DNA from: Fusibacter sp. 3D3 | GTDB lineage: Bacteria > Bacillota > Clostridia > Peptostreptococcales > Acidaminobacteraceae | Reading direction: 5' to 3' | DNA: 34,812 bases | Assembly: GCF_001748365.1 (NCBI RefSeq) | Contig: NZ_BDHH01000033.1 | Coordinates: forward strand, 1 to 34,812 | In this document: positions 25,006 through 33,640 of the stretch, piece after piece | Layout of the letters: every line of letters begins with the position of its first letter | Position numbering within the stretch: the first letter of the stretch is position 1 | Notes under the pieces: model-generated | Database searches by the model: none | The model's input: only the letters and a program-made list of their open reading frames with translations | What the model was told of the DNA's origin: nothing | Program-made: the position numbers and the translations under genes

Positions 25006-25317
25006 TTACTTTCTGCTCTTCCTTTCATCTTTCAGTCTTACTTTGCAGTATGGACAAAAAGTTGGGTTGAATACATATTTTGAAAAGCCTCTATAACAAT
25101 TTGGACATCTTCTAAGGATAAAAATTACAAAGGCAGCAATGCCACAATAAATGAATAATATGTACATTAAAATCTGCTTTAAATAATTGCCTTCATCTAG
25201 AACTAGGTAAAAGATACTTAACAATGGCAATACAGTAAACACAGTCACCAGCGTAATCGTGTAGATATAATTAATTATAGAATACTGCTCAATAATCTTT
25301 TCATGGCTCTTTTTCAA
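25006..25317 (-). CDS. Small two-TM membrane protein with zinc-ribbon end
   Basis: Seen: two hydrophobic segments at about residues 16-40 and 47-70, then a cytoplasmic-looking end with CPNC and CPYC about 17 residues apart, which should hold one zinc, and a basic tail. The start is a TTG at 25317, with GAGGA 6 bp upstream; no in-frame ATG lies near it. 103 residues. No family was recognised. Convergent to the UPF0210 gene. Confidence 0.7.
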   Translation of the reverse strand: MKKSHEKIIEQYSIINYIYTITLVTVFTVLPLLSIFYLVLDEGNYLKQILMYILFIYCGIAAFVIFILRRCPNCYRGFSKYVFNPTFCPYCKVRLKDERKSRK

Positions 25318-25347
25318 TGCATTTCCTCACTCACTATAAATAATAAT

Positions 25348-25500
25348 TTAATTTGCTAATATGCTTATAATATACTCTGCCCCATCCGTCCCCTTGACAA
25401 CATAGCTATTTATTGAAGCAAAATTTACACCTAAGCAACAGTTTAATAGTGTTAAGACCAGTAGCATAGCAATATATTTCTTTCTTATTTTTAATTTCAA
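25348..25500 (-). CDS. Possible small secreted peptide (50 aa)
   Basis: Seen: a short frame starting at TTG with a basic start (KLKIRKKY), a hydrophobic core (IAMLLVLTLL), two Cys (NCC), and a short polar end (SYVVKGTDGAEY). This reads as a signal peptide with a small mature part. The ribosome binding site is weak (AGAGAA). It lies 30 bp before the two-TM protein gene on the same strand. It could instead be the decayed N-terminus of a secreted protein. Confidence 0.35.
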   Translation of the reverse strand: MKLKIRKKYIAMLLVLTLLNCCLGVNFASINSYVVKGTDGAEYIISILAN

Positions 25501-25700
25501 ACTTTTTTCTCTTTTTTGGATTTTTTATAATTATACGTATATTTTATTCAAATAATATCATTTTTACATTTAAATGTCAATCTATTCTAACAAATTTCTT
25601 GATTATTAATTGTAACCTTAAATGAATAGAATTTTTTTGATTAGTTTTACCAATCGCCTCTTCTGATGATGCAAGGATACTTTTTTAAATGCAATCATGA
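25501..25700. other. AT-rich gap with no gene seen
   Basis: Very AT-rich DNA with long T runs between the small peptide frame and the ROK promoter. No coding frame with a ribosome binding site, no RNA gene and no repeat of note was seen here. Confidence 0.6.
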
Positions 25701-25727
25701 TTGATCTATCTGTATAAATGGTATAAT
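25701..25727 (+). promoter_or_regulatory. Promoter of the ROK kinase gene
   Basis: An extended -10 box TGGTATAAT (TATAAT 25722-25727) with TTGATC 15 bp upstream; 21 bp later comes the ATG, with TGGAGGT between. Confidence 0.55.
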
Positions 25728-25748
25728 TGTTTCATATGGAGGTAACTT

Positions 25749-26705
25749 ATGAATAGATGGATTGGATTAGATATTGGTGGTACAAAAATCTTGGGCTCGC
25801 TTTATGGTGAAGACGATAAACCCATAGCCCAGAGCAAGAAGAAAACCAAGGCAAAAGAAGGCATTGTAGTCGTACTGGATCAAATTTTTAAAGTCATTGA
25901 TGCCCTTTATAAAGAAATTCCTGAAATTGAACATTCAGAAATTCTAGGCATTGGCGTTGGTGTCCCTGGACTTATCACGACGGATGGGATCGTTAAATTC
26001 TCCCCGAATATTCCCTTCAAAGATTTTGAATTACAATCTAAAATTGAAAAAAAATACAATGTTCCCGTTTCAATAGGCAACGATGTCAATGTTGCTATGT
26101 TCGGAGAATATAAATTTATTTCGAATGCGCTTTATAAAAATGTACTCGGTTTATTTATAGGCACTGGTATTGGCGGCGCCATTATCATAGACAGTCAATT
26201 GTATATTGGGCAAGGCGCTGCCGCAGAGTTTGGACATATAGTCGTCAATGCTGATGGTGCTTTTTGCGGCTGTGGTGCTCAAGGCTGTCTCGAAGCCTAT
26301 GCTTCTAAAACAGCGATGCAAAGATATATTGAAACACAGCTTTCAAAAGGGCGCCTCTCAAGTCTTAAGGATTTTAGGGATACTGATGGCGCGGTGATTA
26401 AGAGTTCCACTTTGCAAAACGCTTACGCGTCAAACGATCCTTTAGCAGTGGAAGTAATCCAATACGCTTCAAAATATCTAGGGATTGCTATTGGGAGTCT
26501 TATCAACATGTTCCATCCGGATCTCTTCATACTTGGTGGTGGGATTATAGAATCCCTCGGTAGTGAAATGATGCCACTGATGCTTAAAGAAGCCGAAAGA
26601 CATGCGATGCCTGGCCTATTGACTTCTGTTAAATTTGAAACCAGTAAACTTGGCGATGATGCTGGCGTCTATGGTGCATTTCAATTCATAAAAAATCACA
26701 TATAA
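25749..26705 (+). CDS. ROK family sugar kinase (glucokinase-like)
   Basis: Phosphorylates a hexose with ATP in the cytoplasm. Seen: phosphate-binding GLDIGGTKI at the N-terminus, the catalytic Asp in IGNDVN, GLFIGTGIGGAII, and the ROK zinc motif GHIVV...CGCGAQGCLE. 318 residues, with no N-terminal HTH, so a kinase rather than a ROK repressor. TGGAGG precedes the ATG. It stands alone between its own promoter and terminator. The E-x-GH and CxCGxxGCxE motifs favour glucose as substrate, but N-acetylmannosamine or fructose kinases share much of this. Confidence 0.9.
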   Translation: MNRWIGLDIGGTKILGSLYGEDDKPIAQSKKKTKAKEGIVVVLDQIFKVIDALYKEIPEIEHSEILGIGVGVPGLITTDGIVKFSPNIPFKDFELQSKIEKKYNVPVSIGNDVNVAMFGEYKFISNALYKNVLGLFIGTGIGGAIIIDSQLYIGQGAAAEFGHIVVNADGAFCGCGAQGCLEAYASKTAMQRYIETQLSKGRLSSLKDFRDTDGAVIKSSTLQNAYASNDPLAVEVIQYASKYLGIAIGSLINMFHPDLFILGGGIIESLGSEMMPLMLKEAERHAMPGLLTSVKFETSKLGDDAGVYGAFQFIKNHI

Positions 26706-26715
26706 GTTTCAAAAT

Positions 26716-26766
26716 GACCCCTCATCGTATTTTCCTTGTTTTTCTTTAAATACAATGAGGGGTTAT
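26716..26766. terminator. Terminator after the ROK gene
   Basis: ACCCCTCATCGTATTT pairs with AAATACAATGAGGGGT (one mismatch) with a T-rich loop. Followed by TATTAAT, so the tail is weak. Confidence 0.65.
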
Positions 26767-26785
26767 TAATGAATTATTCATAAAC

Positions 26786-26823
26786 TTTACTTGGATTTAA
26801 CATAGACTTAACTTATAATTAAC
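26786..26823 (+). promoter_or_regulatory. Pho box: four TTnAC repeats at 11-bp spacing
   Basis: TTTAC at 26786, TTAAC at 26797, TTAAC at 26808 and TTAAC at 26819 are exactly 11 bp apart. This matches the direct-repeat pattern of PhoP/PhoB binding sites (TTAACA-like units). A -10 box TAGAAT (26845-26850) follows with a poor -35, as expected of an activated promoter. Phosphate starvation should induce the transporter downstream. Confidence 0.75.
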
Positions 26824-26922
26824 GCAAGCGTTTGTCGGCTCTGTTAGAATAGATAAGCAATTATTTTTTATTCAATTCTATAGAGATTAAAAATTGAGAT
26901 TTTCATAAGGAGGCATTGGGCA

Positions 26923-28542
26923 ATGTCGATTGCTATTGGCGTAATAGGTGGATTAGGCCTATTTCTTTACGGAATGCAGATGATGGGAGCTGGTCTCCAA
27001 AAAGCTGCGGGGAAAAAACTTGAACGTATTATTGAGGTATTGACGACGAACCGGTTTATGGGTGTTTTCGTCGGTATGCTCGTCACAGGTGTCATTCAGA
27101 GTTCAAGTGCAACAACGGTTATGGTGGTTGGATTTGTAAACGCTGGCATTATGAATTTAACACAAGCTGTTGGTGTTATCATGGGTGCCAACATTGGAAC
27201 CACCATAACAGGTCAAATCGTCTCTATGTCCATTGATGATATTGCACCAATTTCCATAGGAGTTGGTATGATCATATGGATGACCACTAAAAAAGACAGT
27301 CGAAAAACACTTGCTGAAATATTGATTGGCCTTGGCATATTATTTTTGGGAATGGAATTTCTAAAAGATGCTCTAAAACCATTAAGAGAACTGGAAGCTT
27401 TTAATACGATGATCCTTTCCTTAAGTCATCATCCCGTTTTAGGCGTTTTAGTTGGATTTGCATTGACTTTTATCGTTCAAAGTTCAAGCGCATCTATTGG
27501 AATGCTCATTGCACTTGCTTCTCAAGGGGTTTTACCACTTGCGGCAGCTCTCCCAATTTTATACGGCGATAATATTGGCACATGTACCACTGCACTGCTC
27601 TCTAGTATTGGGGCAAGTAAAAATGCGAGAAGAGCCGCAATTATCCATCTTGCCTTTAATGCGGTGGGAACCTTACTGTTTGTCATATTGCTTTCTGGAC
27701 CTATTAGTAAATTGGTTACCTTCTGGGATCCAACAGACGTGGGCAGACAGATCGCAAATGCACATACGGTCTTTAACTTAGCAAATGTTGTGATTCAATT
27801 TCCATTTGCATTTTTCCTTGTTAAAGTTGCCATGTGGGTAGTCCCTGATAAAAATGAAGACAAAACAGAAGTTAAAGTTACGCGATTCATTGATGATCGT
27901 ATTTTAGAAACCCCTACTATTGCTATAAAAAGTGCAATCAACGAAGCCCTGAATATGGGGTATATTGCCAAAGAAAGTTTGTCTTTTGCAATGGATGGTT
28001 TCTTCGAGGGGCAGCTCGATAAAGTCAAAAAGACTTTTGTCCTTGAAAAAGACATCAATACACTGGAAACCGTCATTACAGAGTTTCTTGTGAAATTATC
28101 TAATAGAGAAATTTTAGATACAGATAGACGTTATATTGATGGTCTTTTTAATAATATCAATGATATTGAACGCATTGGAGATCACGCAGATAACATTGCA
28201 GAACTTGTGCTTTCGGTTCACGAAAAAAATATTGTCTTCACCGAAAAGTCTAAGAATGCCCTATTAATTATGTACAATAAGACAAGAATGACTTATGAGA
28301 TCGCATTGAAAGTACTTGATAAACCTAACCAAACAATGATCGATGAAGTCATGGCACTTGAAAAAGAACTCGATACACTAGAACGTGAAGCACGTCACGA
28401 TCACTTCGCTAGACTTAATAACAACGAATGTAGTACTGAAAATGGCGTTTACTATCTCGAAATTGTCAACAATTTAGAGCGCATCTCAGATTTATCATGT
28501 AACCTTGTCAGAATTGTTTCTGAAACGGCAGAAGTTGCTTAA
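26923..28542 (+). CDS. Na+/phosphate cotransporter with C-terminal PhoU domain
   Basis: Imports phosphate with sodium. Seen: two inverted NaPi repeats, each with the signature QSSSA (VIQSSSATT near residue 60 and VQSSSASIG near 188), several membrane segments up to about residue 310, then a soluble helical PhoU-like domain (about 335-539) with DIERIGDHADNIAE and NLERISDLSCNL, the metal-binding PhoU motifs. 539 residues is typical of this fusion. AAGGAGG precedes the ATG. The Pho box upstream points to control by phosphate. PhoU-type domains may limit import when phosphate is high (known for PhoU; inferred here). Confidence 0.94.
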   Translation: MSIAIGVIGGLGLFLYGMQMMGAGLQKAAGKKLERIIEVLTTNRFMGVFVGMLVTGVIQSSSATTVMVVGFVNAGIMNLTQAVGVIMGANIGTTITGQIVSMSIDDIAPISIGVGMIIWMTTKKDSRKTLAEILIGLGILFLGMEFLKDALKPLRELEAFNTMILSLSHHPVLGVLVGFALTFIVQSSSASIGMLIALASQGVLPLAAALPILYGDNIGTCTTALLSSIGASKNARRAAIIHLAFNAVGTLLFVILLSGPISKLVTFWDPTDVGRQIANAHTVFNLANVVIQFPFAFFLVKVAMWVVPDKNEDKTEVKVTRFIDDRILETPTIAIKSAINEALNMGYIAKESLSFAMDGFFEGQLDKVKKTFVLEKDINTLETVITEFLVKLSNREILDTDRRYIDGLFNNINDIERIGDHADNIAELVLSVHEKNIVFTEKSKNALLIMYNKTRMTYEIALKVLDKPNQTMIDEVMALEKELDTLEREARHDHFARLNNNECSTENGVYYLEIVNNLERISDLSCNLVRIVSETAEVA

Positions 28543-28555
28543 TAGCACCATAAGG

Positions 28556-28598
28556 AAATCCTCCTACCCATGTCGAATAAACATAGTAGGAGGATTTT
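28556..28598. terminator. Terminator after the NaPi gene
   Basis: AAATCCTCCTAC pairs perfectly with GTAGGAGGATTT around an 18-nt loop, followed by TT on the plus strand. Confidence 0.8.
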
Positions 28599-28673
28599 TG
28601 TACGAAAATAAGTGGGTCACAACACCACCTTAATCTCATTGCACTTCGTCTTGCGACATTCGTTTTCAAAACA

Positions 28674-29039
28674 CTATCTTCTATAAGCTGAAAGACCTCC
28701 AGATAAGTTAACAATTGTTACAATGCCTAACCGTTTTAATATCTTAGCAGCTTGCATACTTCTATGCCCTGAAGCACACATGAGCACTACTGGCTTTTCT
28801 TTATCAATCTCTTTTGCCCTACTGCTTAAGGATTGAAGTGGCATATTCCTAAAGCCTTTGATATTATTAGATTTAAATTCACTTTGAGTACGAACATCTA
28901 TAAATTGTCTTTTGATGGTTTTGTCTTTTAACATCTGATTAAGTGTCTCACCGTTGATTTTATCAACTTTAGGCTCTGCTAATTTTTTAAATACAAAATA
29001 CGCCGCTATGGCAACTCCAAAAATAATGATATTGATCAT
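28674..29039 (-). CDS. Membrane-anchored rhodanese-like protein
   Basis: Seen: an N-terminal membrane segment (residues 2-18) and one rhodanese domain (about 30-121) with FIDVRTQSEF and the active-site loop CASGHRS holding the catalytic Cys. Single-domain rhodaneses move sulfur between thiols or persulfides. TTGATC to ATG carries AGGAGG upstream. Alone in its transcription unit; its proximity to the gamma-glutamyl thiol operon (~6 kb) is not evidence of a link. The anchor suggests action at the membrane; side is not certain. Confidence 0.88.
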   Translation of the reverse strand: MINIIIFGVAIAAYFVFKKLAEPKVDKINGETLNQMLKDKTIKRQFIDVRTQSEFKSNNIKGFRNMPLQSLSSRAKEIDKEKPVVLMCASGHRSMQAAKILKRLGIVTIVNLSGGLSAYRR

Positions 29040-29102
29040 AAAACCTCCTGCACCCCTATATAGAGGGGGTTAGTTTTATTTTAACATATTTTTGAAACGA
29101 TA

Positions 29103-29705
29103 TCAATCTTCTTTTAAGGCTTCTAAATAGGATTTAAAGGCGCTTTCTTTTAATAAATCCATATCAATTTTTACGCTCTGAACGGATTTGGGGGTTCCCA
29201 AAATGAGGGCCTCGCCAATGTTGGGAATACTACTAAAATCACAATCTTCTAAACAAGCATTTTCAATATTGATGACCATAATGGTGGCGTTATCAAATTT
29301 ACAGTCCTTTATAGTGCTGTTTTCAAAAACAATATGATCTAAAACGGCATTGCTAAAGTTACATTTGGAAAGATAACTGTCTGATAAGTTCGTATTTTTA
29401 AGAACAGCACCTTCGAAATCACCCATTTCAATTTTAACTTCACTCAGATCACAATGATCAAGCTTAAGTTGATAGCCACAAACTTGGCTGAGACAAGCAT
29501 TTTTAAAGGAAACCTTCACCAGTTCCATTTTTCTTAAGTTAGCAGCCCTTAAATCATATTTTGCTTCCACTAAAGGCGTTTTTTTGGAGATGAAACGCTT
29601 CTCTATGATCTTTTCAATAATGATTTTATAAGGATCACTCTTCCATCTTGAAAATAACGTTTCGCTCTTCTGCTTGCCTCTATAACCCTTTTTCTTTACT
29701 GTCAT
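29103..29705 (-). CDS. Pentapeptide-repeat protein
   Basis: Seen: a basic N-terminus (MTVKKKGYRGKQKS) and, from about residue 48 to 165, degenerate A(D/N)Lxx repeats such as NTNLS, SNAVL, KCNFS, CDFSS that should form a right-handed quadrilateral helix. Such proteins can mimic DNA or act as scaffolds; the closest context is the rRNA methyltransferase gene, with which it overlaps as TAATG, so they are translated together. Function unknown; a role in protection of ribosome or gyrase is only a guess. Confidence 0.8.
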   Translation of the reverse strand: MTVKKKGYRGKQKSETLFSRWKSDPYKIIIEKIIEKRFISKKTPLVEAKYDLRAANLRKMELVKVSFKNACLSQVCGYQLKLDHCDLSEVKIEMGDFEGAVLKNTNLSDSYLSKCNFSNAVLDHIVFENSTIKDCKFDNATIMVINIENACLEDCDFSSIPNIGEALILGTPKSVQSVKIDMDLLKESAFKSYLEALKED

Positions 29706-30568
29706 TATAAACGCCCTTTCGACTGTTGATAAACGCCTATGCTTACACTAACAGTTACCACAATGGTATCCATTTTGAGCAAGGCTATTTTATTTTCTTC
29801 TTTAACACGCCAAAAATGAGGCGTCATCAATAATAATTGTACTAAATCTTCATTCTTAAGCGTAATGTCATAAGCAACATTTTTGACACTTACAACCTCA
29901 AGGCCTTCTAAATCATTGAGATATTGCTCATATTCTTTTACCTTGATCTCAGGATAAATGACTTCTTTTAATTGCATCAGATGATTTGTTTCAGGAAAAA
30001 CTCTGATGAGCACGCCATCCTCTTTGAGCATCCGCTTACACTCACTCATGTCAATTGGACTGAACACAGACAATATTCCAGAGAGGGAATGATCGCTAAA
30101 AGGTGTAAAAAAACTATTTGCAACAATCCAATGCGCTTCTTTATGGTTTTTGCTTGCAAGCTTAACGGCACTCTTTGAAATATCAAGTCCGTAATATGCC
30201 GTTTGAGCATGTTCTAAACTCTGTATCAACCTTTTAAGATAATAGCCTTCACCACATCCTAAATCCAAAAAAGTTTCTGGCGTTTTAGCCACACTCTTAA
30301 AATAAGCTTTTACGGTTTTATTGATCTCATCTGATATGGGTTCATAAAAGCCCTTTGCTAAAAAGGACTGCCGTGAAACTACCATTTCTTGAGAGTCTCC
30401 AGGATTTTTACTTTTTTTCTTATGGCTTAAAAGCAGATTAACGTAACCTTCTTTTGCCCTATCAAACGCATGATTTTGATCGCATTTGTAAAGATTCATT
30501 TGTTCTACTACATAGAGTTCAGTGTCACAGACTGGACATTTTAGACAACTCTTCTTTGGTTTCATCAT
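29705..30568 (-). CDS. rlmA: 23S rRNA (guanine-N1)-methyltransferase, RlmA family
   Basis: Methylates N1 of a guanine in helix 35 of 23S rRNA. Seen: N-terminal zinc finger CPVCDTEL then CDQNHAFD (C-x2-C-...-C-x3-H), a linker KKKSKNPGDSQEMV typical of this family, then the SAM-binding motif FLDLGCGEGYYL and the later motif FSPIDMSEC-RML. 287 residues, normal. Members act at G745 (RlmA-I) or G748 (RlmA-II/TlrB); a Gram-positive host favours the second but the sequence alone does not settle it. Two ATGs start the frame; the first is kept. Confidence 0.92.
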   Translation of the reverse strand: MMKPKKSCLKCPVCDTELYVVEQMNLYKCDQNHAFDRAKEGYVNLLLSHKKKSKNPGDSQEMVVSRQSFLAKGFYEPISDEINKTVKAYFKSVAKTPETFLDLGCGEGYYLKRLIQSLEHAQTAYYGLDISKSAVKLASKNHKEAHWIVANSFFTPFSDHSLSGILSVFSPIDMSECKRMLKEDGVLIRVFPETNHLMQLKEVIYPEIKVKEYEQYLNDLEGLEVVSVKNVAYDITLKNEDLVQLLLMTPHFWRVKEENKIALLKMDTIVVTVSVSIGVYQQSKGRL

Positions 30569-30627
30569 GCTGCCTCTAGCTTTCCTTTTTTATATTTTCG
30601 TCTCTTTTATAATTCTACTTTTCAAAT

Positions 30628-31740
30628 CTAATTGTGTGAAATCGATTGATAATAAGTCTCTAAATTAAACCCATGTGTTGTGACCGATTCAATGGCGCGA
30701 TTAAACACTTGACTCTCTGCAAGCGACATTTCAAGTGAGTTACTATTAAGATTTGTGATCCAATCGTGAAAATCATCTACCTTAAGTCCGCTGTTATGAT
30801 TCAAAGTGACGATTGCATTCCTTACAAGGTCAATCACAAGGGATTCATTATCGCATGGCTTCAGCTGACTTAAAACATCCGACACCTCTTTAGGCGCTCT
30901 ACTAAGTTTAGAACTGAATTCATGTAAATAGAAAAACAAACCATAATTATGCAATTTGCCCGTATCTACATTGATGAACCACAAATCTTTATCAATACCA
31001 GTGGAGGTAAGCCCCATATATTTAAGTGCTGTAAGATCATAAAATATGCCCTCACAAATCTTGCGATTTCCAAGTGGTTTTAGGTATCCCAAAACAGTCT
31101 CTAAAATAACGACTGGTTCGACCCCCTTTTCTTTTTTAAAAACGAGATAGCCATGGCTTGCCGTGTCAAATGTATCAATCACATCAGGAACTTCAATTCT
31201 AAAGTAACCCTCTCCTTTATTCTCAATTAGTCCAAGTGAATCCATAAATATTTTTCGTTTAAGCTTTGTGATTTCAAGTAGGACGTATTGCTCAGAAACA
31301 TACATGTAGCCTAAATCAATCAGAACTCTCTTGAGATATTTAAATCGGACACATTTGCCGTCAACACTTTTGAGTTCAATACTTTTCTTATGCTTACTTC
31401 TTCTGATCTGTTCACTGAAATCTTCGCAATGCACTGAATCGCTTGATTTTTTTGAAGCTTTACGAGAATCAGTTCTCTTATTATCTTTATTTTTATCTTT
31501 ATTTATAAGGTGCTCTTTTTCATAGAATTTATTCTGATCAATCAAAGACTGCCCTTCATGGTAAAGTGCATTGATCTTACTCATTATAAAAATCGCTTCC
31601 TTAACGGCTGATACATCTGGATGCCATATCTTAGCCAGTGCGCGGTATTCTTTTTTAATGCCCTTTACCGTAAATAATTCTGATGGCATATCACAATTCA
31701 TTATATAAAGTTTATCATTAAAATTTGATTTTGACGTCAT
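30628..31740 (-). CDS. J-domain-containing protein of unknown function
   Basis: Seen: a short N-terminal J-like domain (about residues 15-75) with the signature HPD in AKIWHPDV, which would contact an Hsp70 (DnaK). A basic, low-complexity linker (KDKNKDNKRTDSRKASKK) follows, then a ~270-residue C-terminal part with no recognised family. The start at 31740 has GGAGG 5 bp upstream; the open frame extends to 31779 without one. No DnaK gene is nearby. A client-specific cochaperone is the natural reading, but only the HPD motif supports it. Confidence 0.65.
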   Translation of the reverse strand: MTSKSNFNDKLYIMNCDMPSELFTVKGIKKEYRALAKIWHPDVSAVKEAIFIMSKINALYHEGQSLIDQNKFYEKEHLINKDKNKDNKRTDSRKASKKSSDSVHCEDFSEQIRRSKHKKSIELKSVDGKCVRFKYLKRVLIDLGYMYVSEQYVLLEITKLKRKIFMDSLGLIENKGEGYFRIEVPDVIDTFDTASHGYLVFKKEKGVEPVVILETVLGYLKPLGNRKICEGIFYDLTALKYMGLTSTGIDKDLWFINVDTGKLHNYGLFFYLHEFSSKLSRAPKEVSDVLSQLKPCDNESLVIDLVRNAIVTLNHNSGLKVDDFHDWITNLNSNSLEMSLAESQVFNRAIESVTTHGFNLETYYQSISHN

Positions 31741-31846
31741 AAATGCCTCCAGACACCAGTTCCTATTATGCCTTATCATTATAACACTTGTCTTTAATTG
31801 AATTCAACAAACTCACGACATATTAATGCATTTTACATTCAAATTA

Positions 31847-31874
31847 TTGACATATGCTATAAACGCGGTATAAT
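31847..31874 (+). promoter_or_regulatory. Promoter of the NifX-like gene
   Basis: Consensus TTGACA (31847-31852), 16-bp spacer, consensus TATAAT (31869-31874); a strong sigma-A-type promoter, with GAGGAGG before the ATG. Confidence 0.75.
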
Positions 31875-31916
31875 CAATATGATAAAGCTATACCCAAATA
31901 CAGAGGAGGATTCAAC

Positions 31917-32270
31917 ATGAAAATTGCTTTACCCACGAGAAACGGTATGATTGATAGTCACTTTGGTCATTGCGAATATTATACAATAGTAGAACTTGGT
32001 CCAAACAAAGAGATCGTCTCAAAAGCGGTTTTAGAAGCACCACAAGGTTGTGGTTGTAAATCCAACATCGCCTTCACACTTAAAGACCTCGGCGTTGAAC
32101 TCATGCTGGCAGGTAACATGGGCCAGGGCGCTGTCAATGTCCTTTCAGGTCAAAACATCAATGTTCTAAGGGGATGCTCAGGTGAAGTAGATCAAGTGGT
32201 TTCTGATTATATTATCGGCAAACTTACAGACAATCAAATTGCATGCGATCATCATGATTGTAATCACTAA
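31917..32270 (+). CDS. NifX/NifB-type iron-molybdenum cofactor domain protein
   Basis: Seen: a 117-residue single domain beginning MKIALPTRNG with DSHFGHCEYY, then GCGCKSNIAFTLKDLGVELMLAGNMGQGAVNVL, all typical of the dinitrogenase iron-molybdenum cofactor family found in NifX, NafY, VnfX and small stand-alone anaerobe proteins. The C-terminus ends ACDHHDCNH, rich in His and Cys, likely a metal site. Stand-alone members are usually not nitrogen-fixation proteins; no nif genes are seen in this window. A role in handling iron-sulfur or molybdenum clusters is possible, in keeping with the molybdenum genes 16 kb away. Confidence 0.88.
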   Translation: MKIALPTRNGMIDSHFGHCEYYTIVELGPNKEIVSKAVLEAPQGCGCKSNIAFTLKDLGVELMLAGNMGQGAVNVLSGQNINVLRGCSGEVDQVVSDYIIGKLTDNQIACDHHDCNH

Positions 32271-32324
32271 AGATTCTTAAAGACCTCACCGCTTTGATTC
32301 CACCTAGGCAATGCCCAATGAGAT

Positions 32325-32378
32325 AAAAGACCAAATTTAGGTTCAAACTTAAACAGATGAGCTCTATTTGGTCTTTTT
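32325..32378. terminator. Terminator after the NifX-like gene
   Basis: AAAAGACCAAAT pairs perfectly with ATTTGGTCTTTT across a loop of 29 nt, ending in a T tract. Confidence 0.7.
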
Positions 32379-32461
32379 GATGTCTTCATTTCATTCTATA
32401 GAGAGCACCAACGTATTCTTTGCCATAATTTTGATTTTACTTTTAAAGAAAGGACATCCTC

Positions 32462-33640
32462 ATGATTACATTTGTTTTGCTCATCATTATCTATTTAGCT
32501 TTCATCAGCTTAGGGCTTCCAGACGCATTACTGGGTGTCTCATGGCCTTTAATTCGATCTGAATGGGCGCTCGATTTAGATGCTGTCGGTATGGTTTCCA
32601 TAGTCGTTACTTTCGGAACGATCACCAGCAGTCTTTTAAGTGGTAAACTGATCAAACACTTTGGTGAAGGTCGTATCACCTTTTTTAGCGGTGTTTTAAC
32701 AGGGGGCGCTCTGCTTGGGTTCGCTTATGCGCCTTCTTATTTTTGGCTAATTGCATTGGCTTTGCCGCTTGGATTTGGCGCTGGCTCTGTGGATACGGCA
32801 CTAAATCATTATGTTTCCCTTCATTTCAAGGCACATCATATGAATTGGCTCCATTCCTTTTGGGGTATTGGCGCAACTGCTGGTCCTATTATTATGTCCA
32901 ATATTCTATTGAACACACACTCGTGGCGCACAGGATATTCAACGATCGCAGTGATTCAGCTCTTTTTAGCTGTCATTATCTTTTTAAGCCTTCCCCTTTG
33001 GAAAAAACAAGCATCCATCAATTCAAAGCTTCAAGAAGATCACATTTCAGATGAACCTTCTGAGCTTTCAGGTTTTAAGATCATCAGAGTCAAAGGCGTC
33101 CCATATGCCCTACTCGTCTTTGTGTTTTATTGCGCAGCGGAATATGCCGTGGGCCTCTGGGGGAGCAGTTACTTAGTACAAGTGAGAGCCATGACATTTG
33201 AAGCTGCTGCAAGGTGGATTGCACTCTACTATGGTGGCATTACAGTGGGCCGAATTATAGCAGGCTTTATCTCCTTTAAGCTCAACAACAAACAACTTAT
33301 TTTATTGGGCATATGCATTGCCATGACAGGTTCAGCTTTACTCTTTTTAAATTTCAACAGCTTTACTGTAATGATCTCTTTTGCCTTAATCGGACTTGGT
33401 TTTGCGCCTATATTCCCCGCAATGATCCACGAAACACCTCAGCGTTTTGGCAAAAATCTAGCACAATCCATAATTGGATTTCAAATGGCATCTGCTTACA
33501 CGGGCATTGCTATATTGCCACCCCTTTTAGGGATCATTATTGATAAAACACATATGATTGTCTTTCCGATTTTCGTCATTTTGTGCGTAGGGATACTTTT
33601 CTATTTAACAACAACTTTAAATCGCATTAGACAAAATTAG
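32462..33640 (+). CDS. MFS permease, FucP-like
   Basis: Seen: 392 residues with about 12 membrane segments; the N-terminus YLAFISLGLPDALLGVSWP is typical of the fucose-permease-like branch, and GKLIKHFGEGR is the cytoplasmic loop between segments 2 and 3. AAAGGA stands 7 bp before the ATG. Members import sugars or other solutes with protons; no sugar catabolic gene adjoins it, so the substrate is unknown. Its TAG interlocks with the TAA of the convergent gene at TTAG (33637-33640). Confidence 0.9.
   Translation: MITFVLLIIIYLAFISLGLPDALLGVSWPLIRSEWALDLDAVGMVSIVVTFGTITSSLLSGKLIKHFGEGRITFFSGVLTGGALLGFAYAPSYFWLIALALPLGFGAGSVDTALNHYVSLHFKAHHMNWLHSFWGIGATAGPIIMSNILLNTHSWRTGYSTIAVIQLFLAVIIFLSLPLWKKQASINSKLQEDHISDEPSELSGFKIIRVKGVPYALLVFVFYCAAEYAVGLWGSSYLVQVRAMTFEAAARWIALYYGGITVGRIIAGFISFKLNNKQLILLGICIAMTGSALLFLNFNSFTVMISFALIGLGFAPIFPAMIHETPQRFGKNLAQSIIGFQMASAYTGIAILPPLLGIIIDKTHMIVFPIFVILCVGILFYLTTTLNRIRQN

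Noticed and set aside
31917-32270. NifX-like protein as evidence of nitrogen fixation
   Set aside because: Stand-alone small members are common in anaerobes without nitrogenase and no nif gene is in the window.
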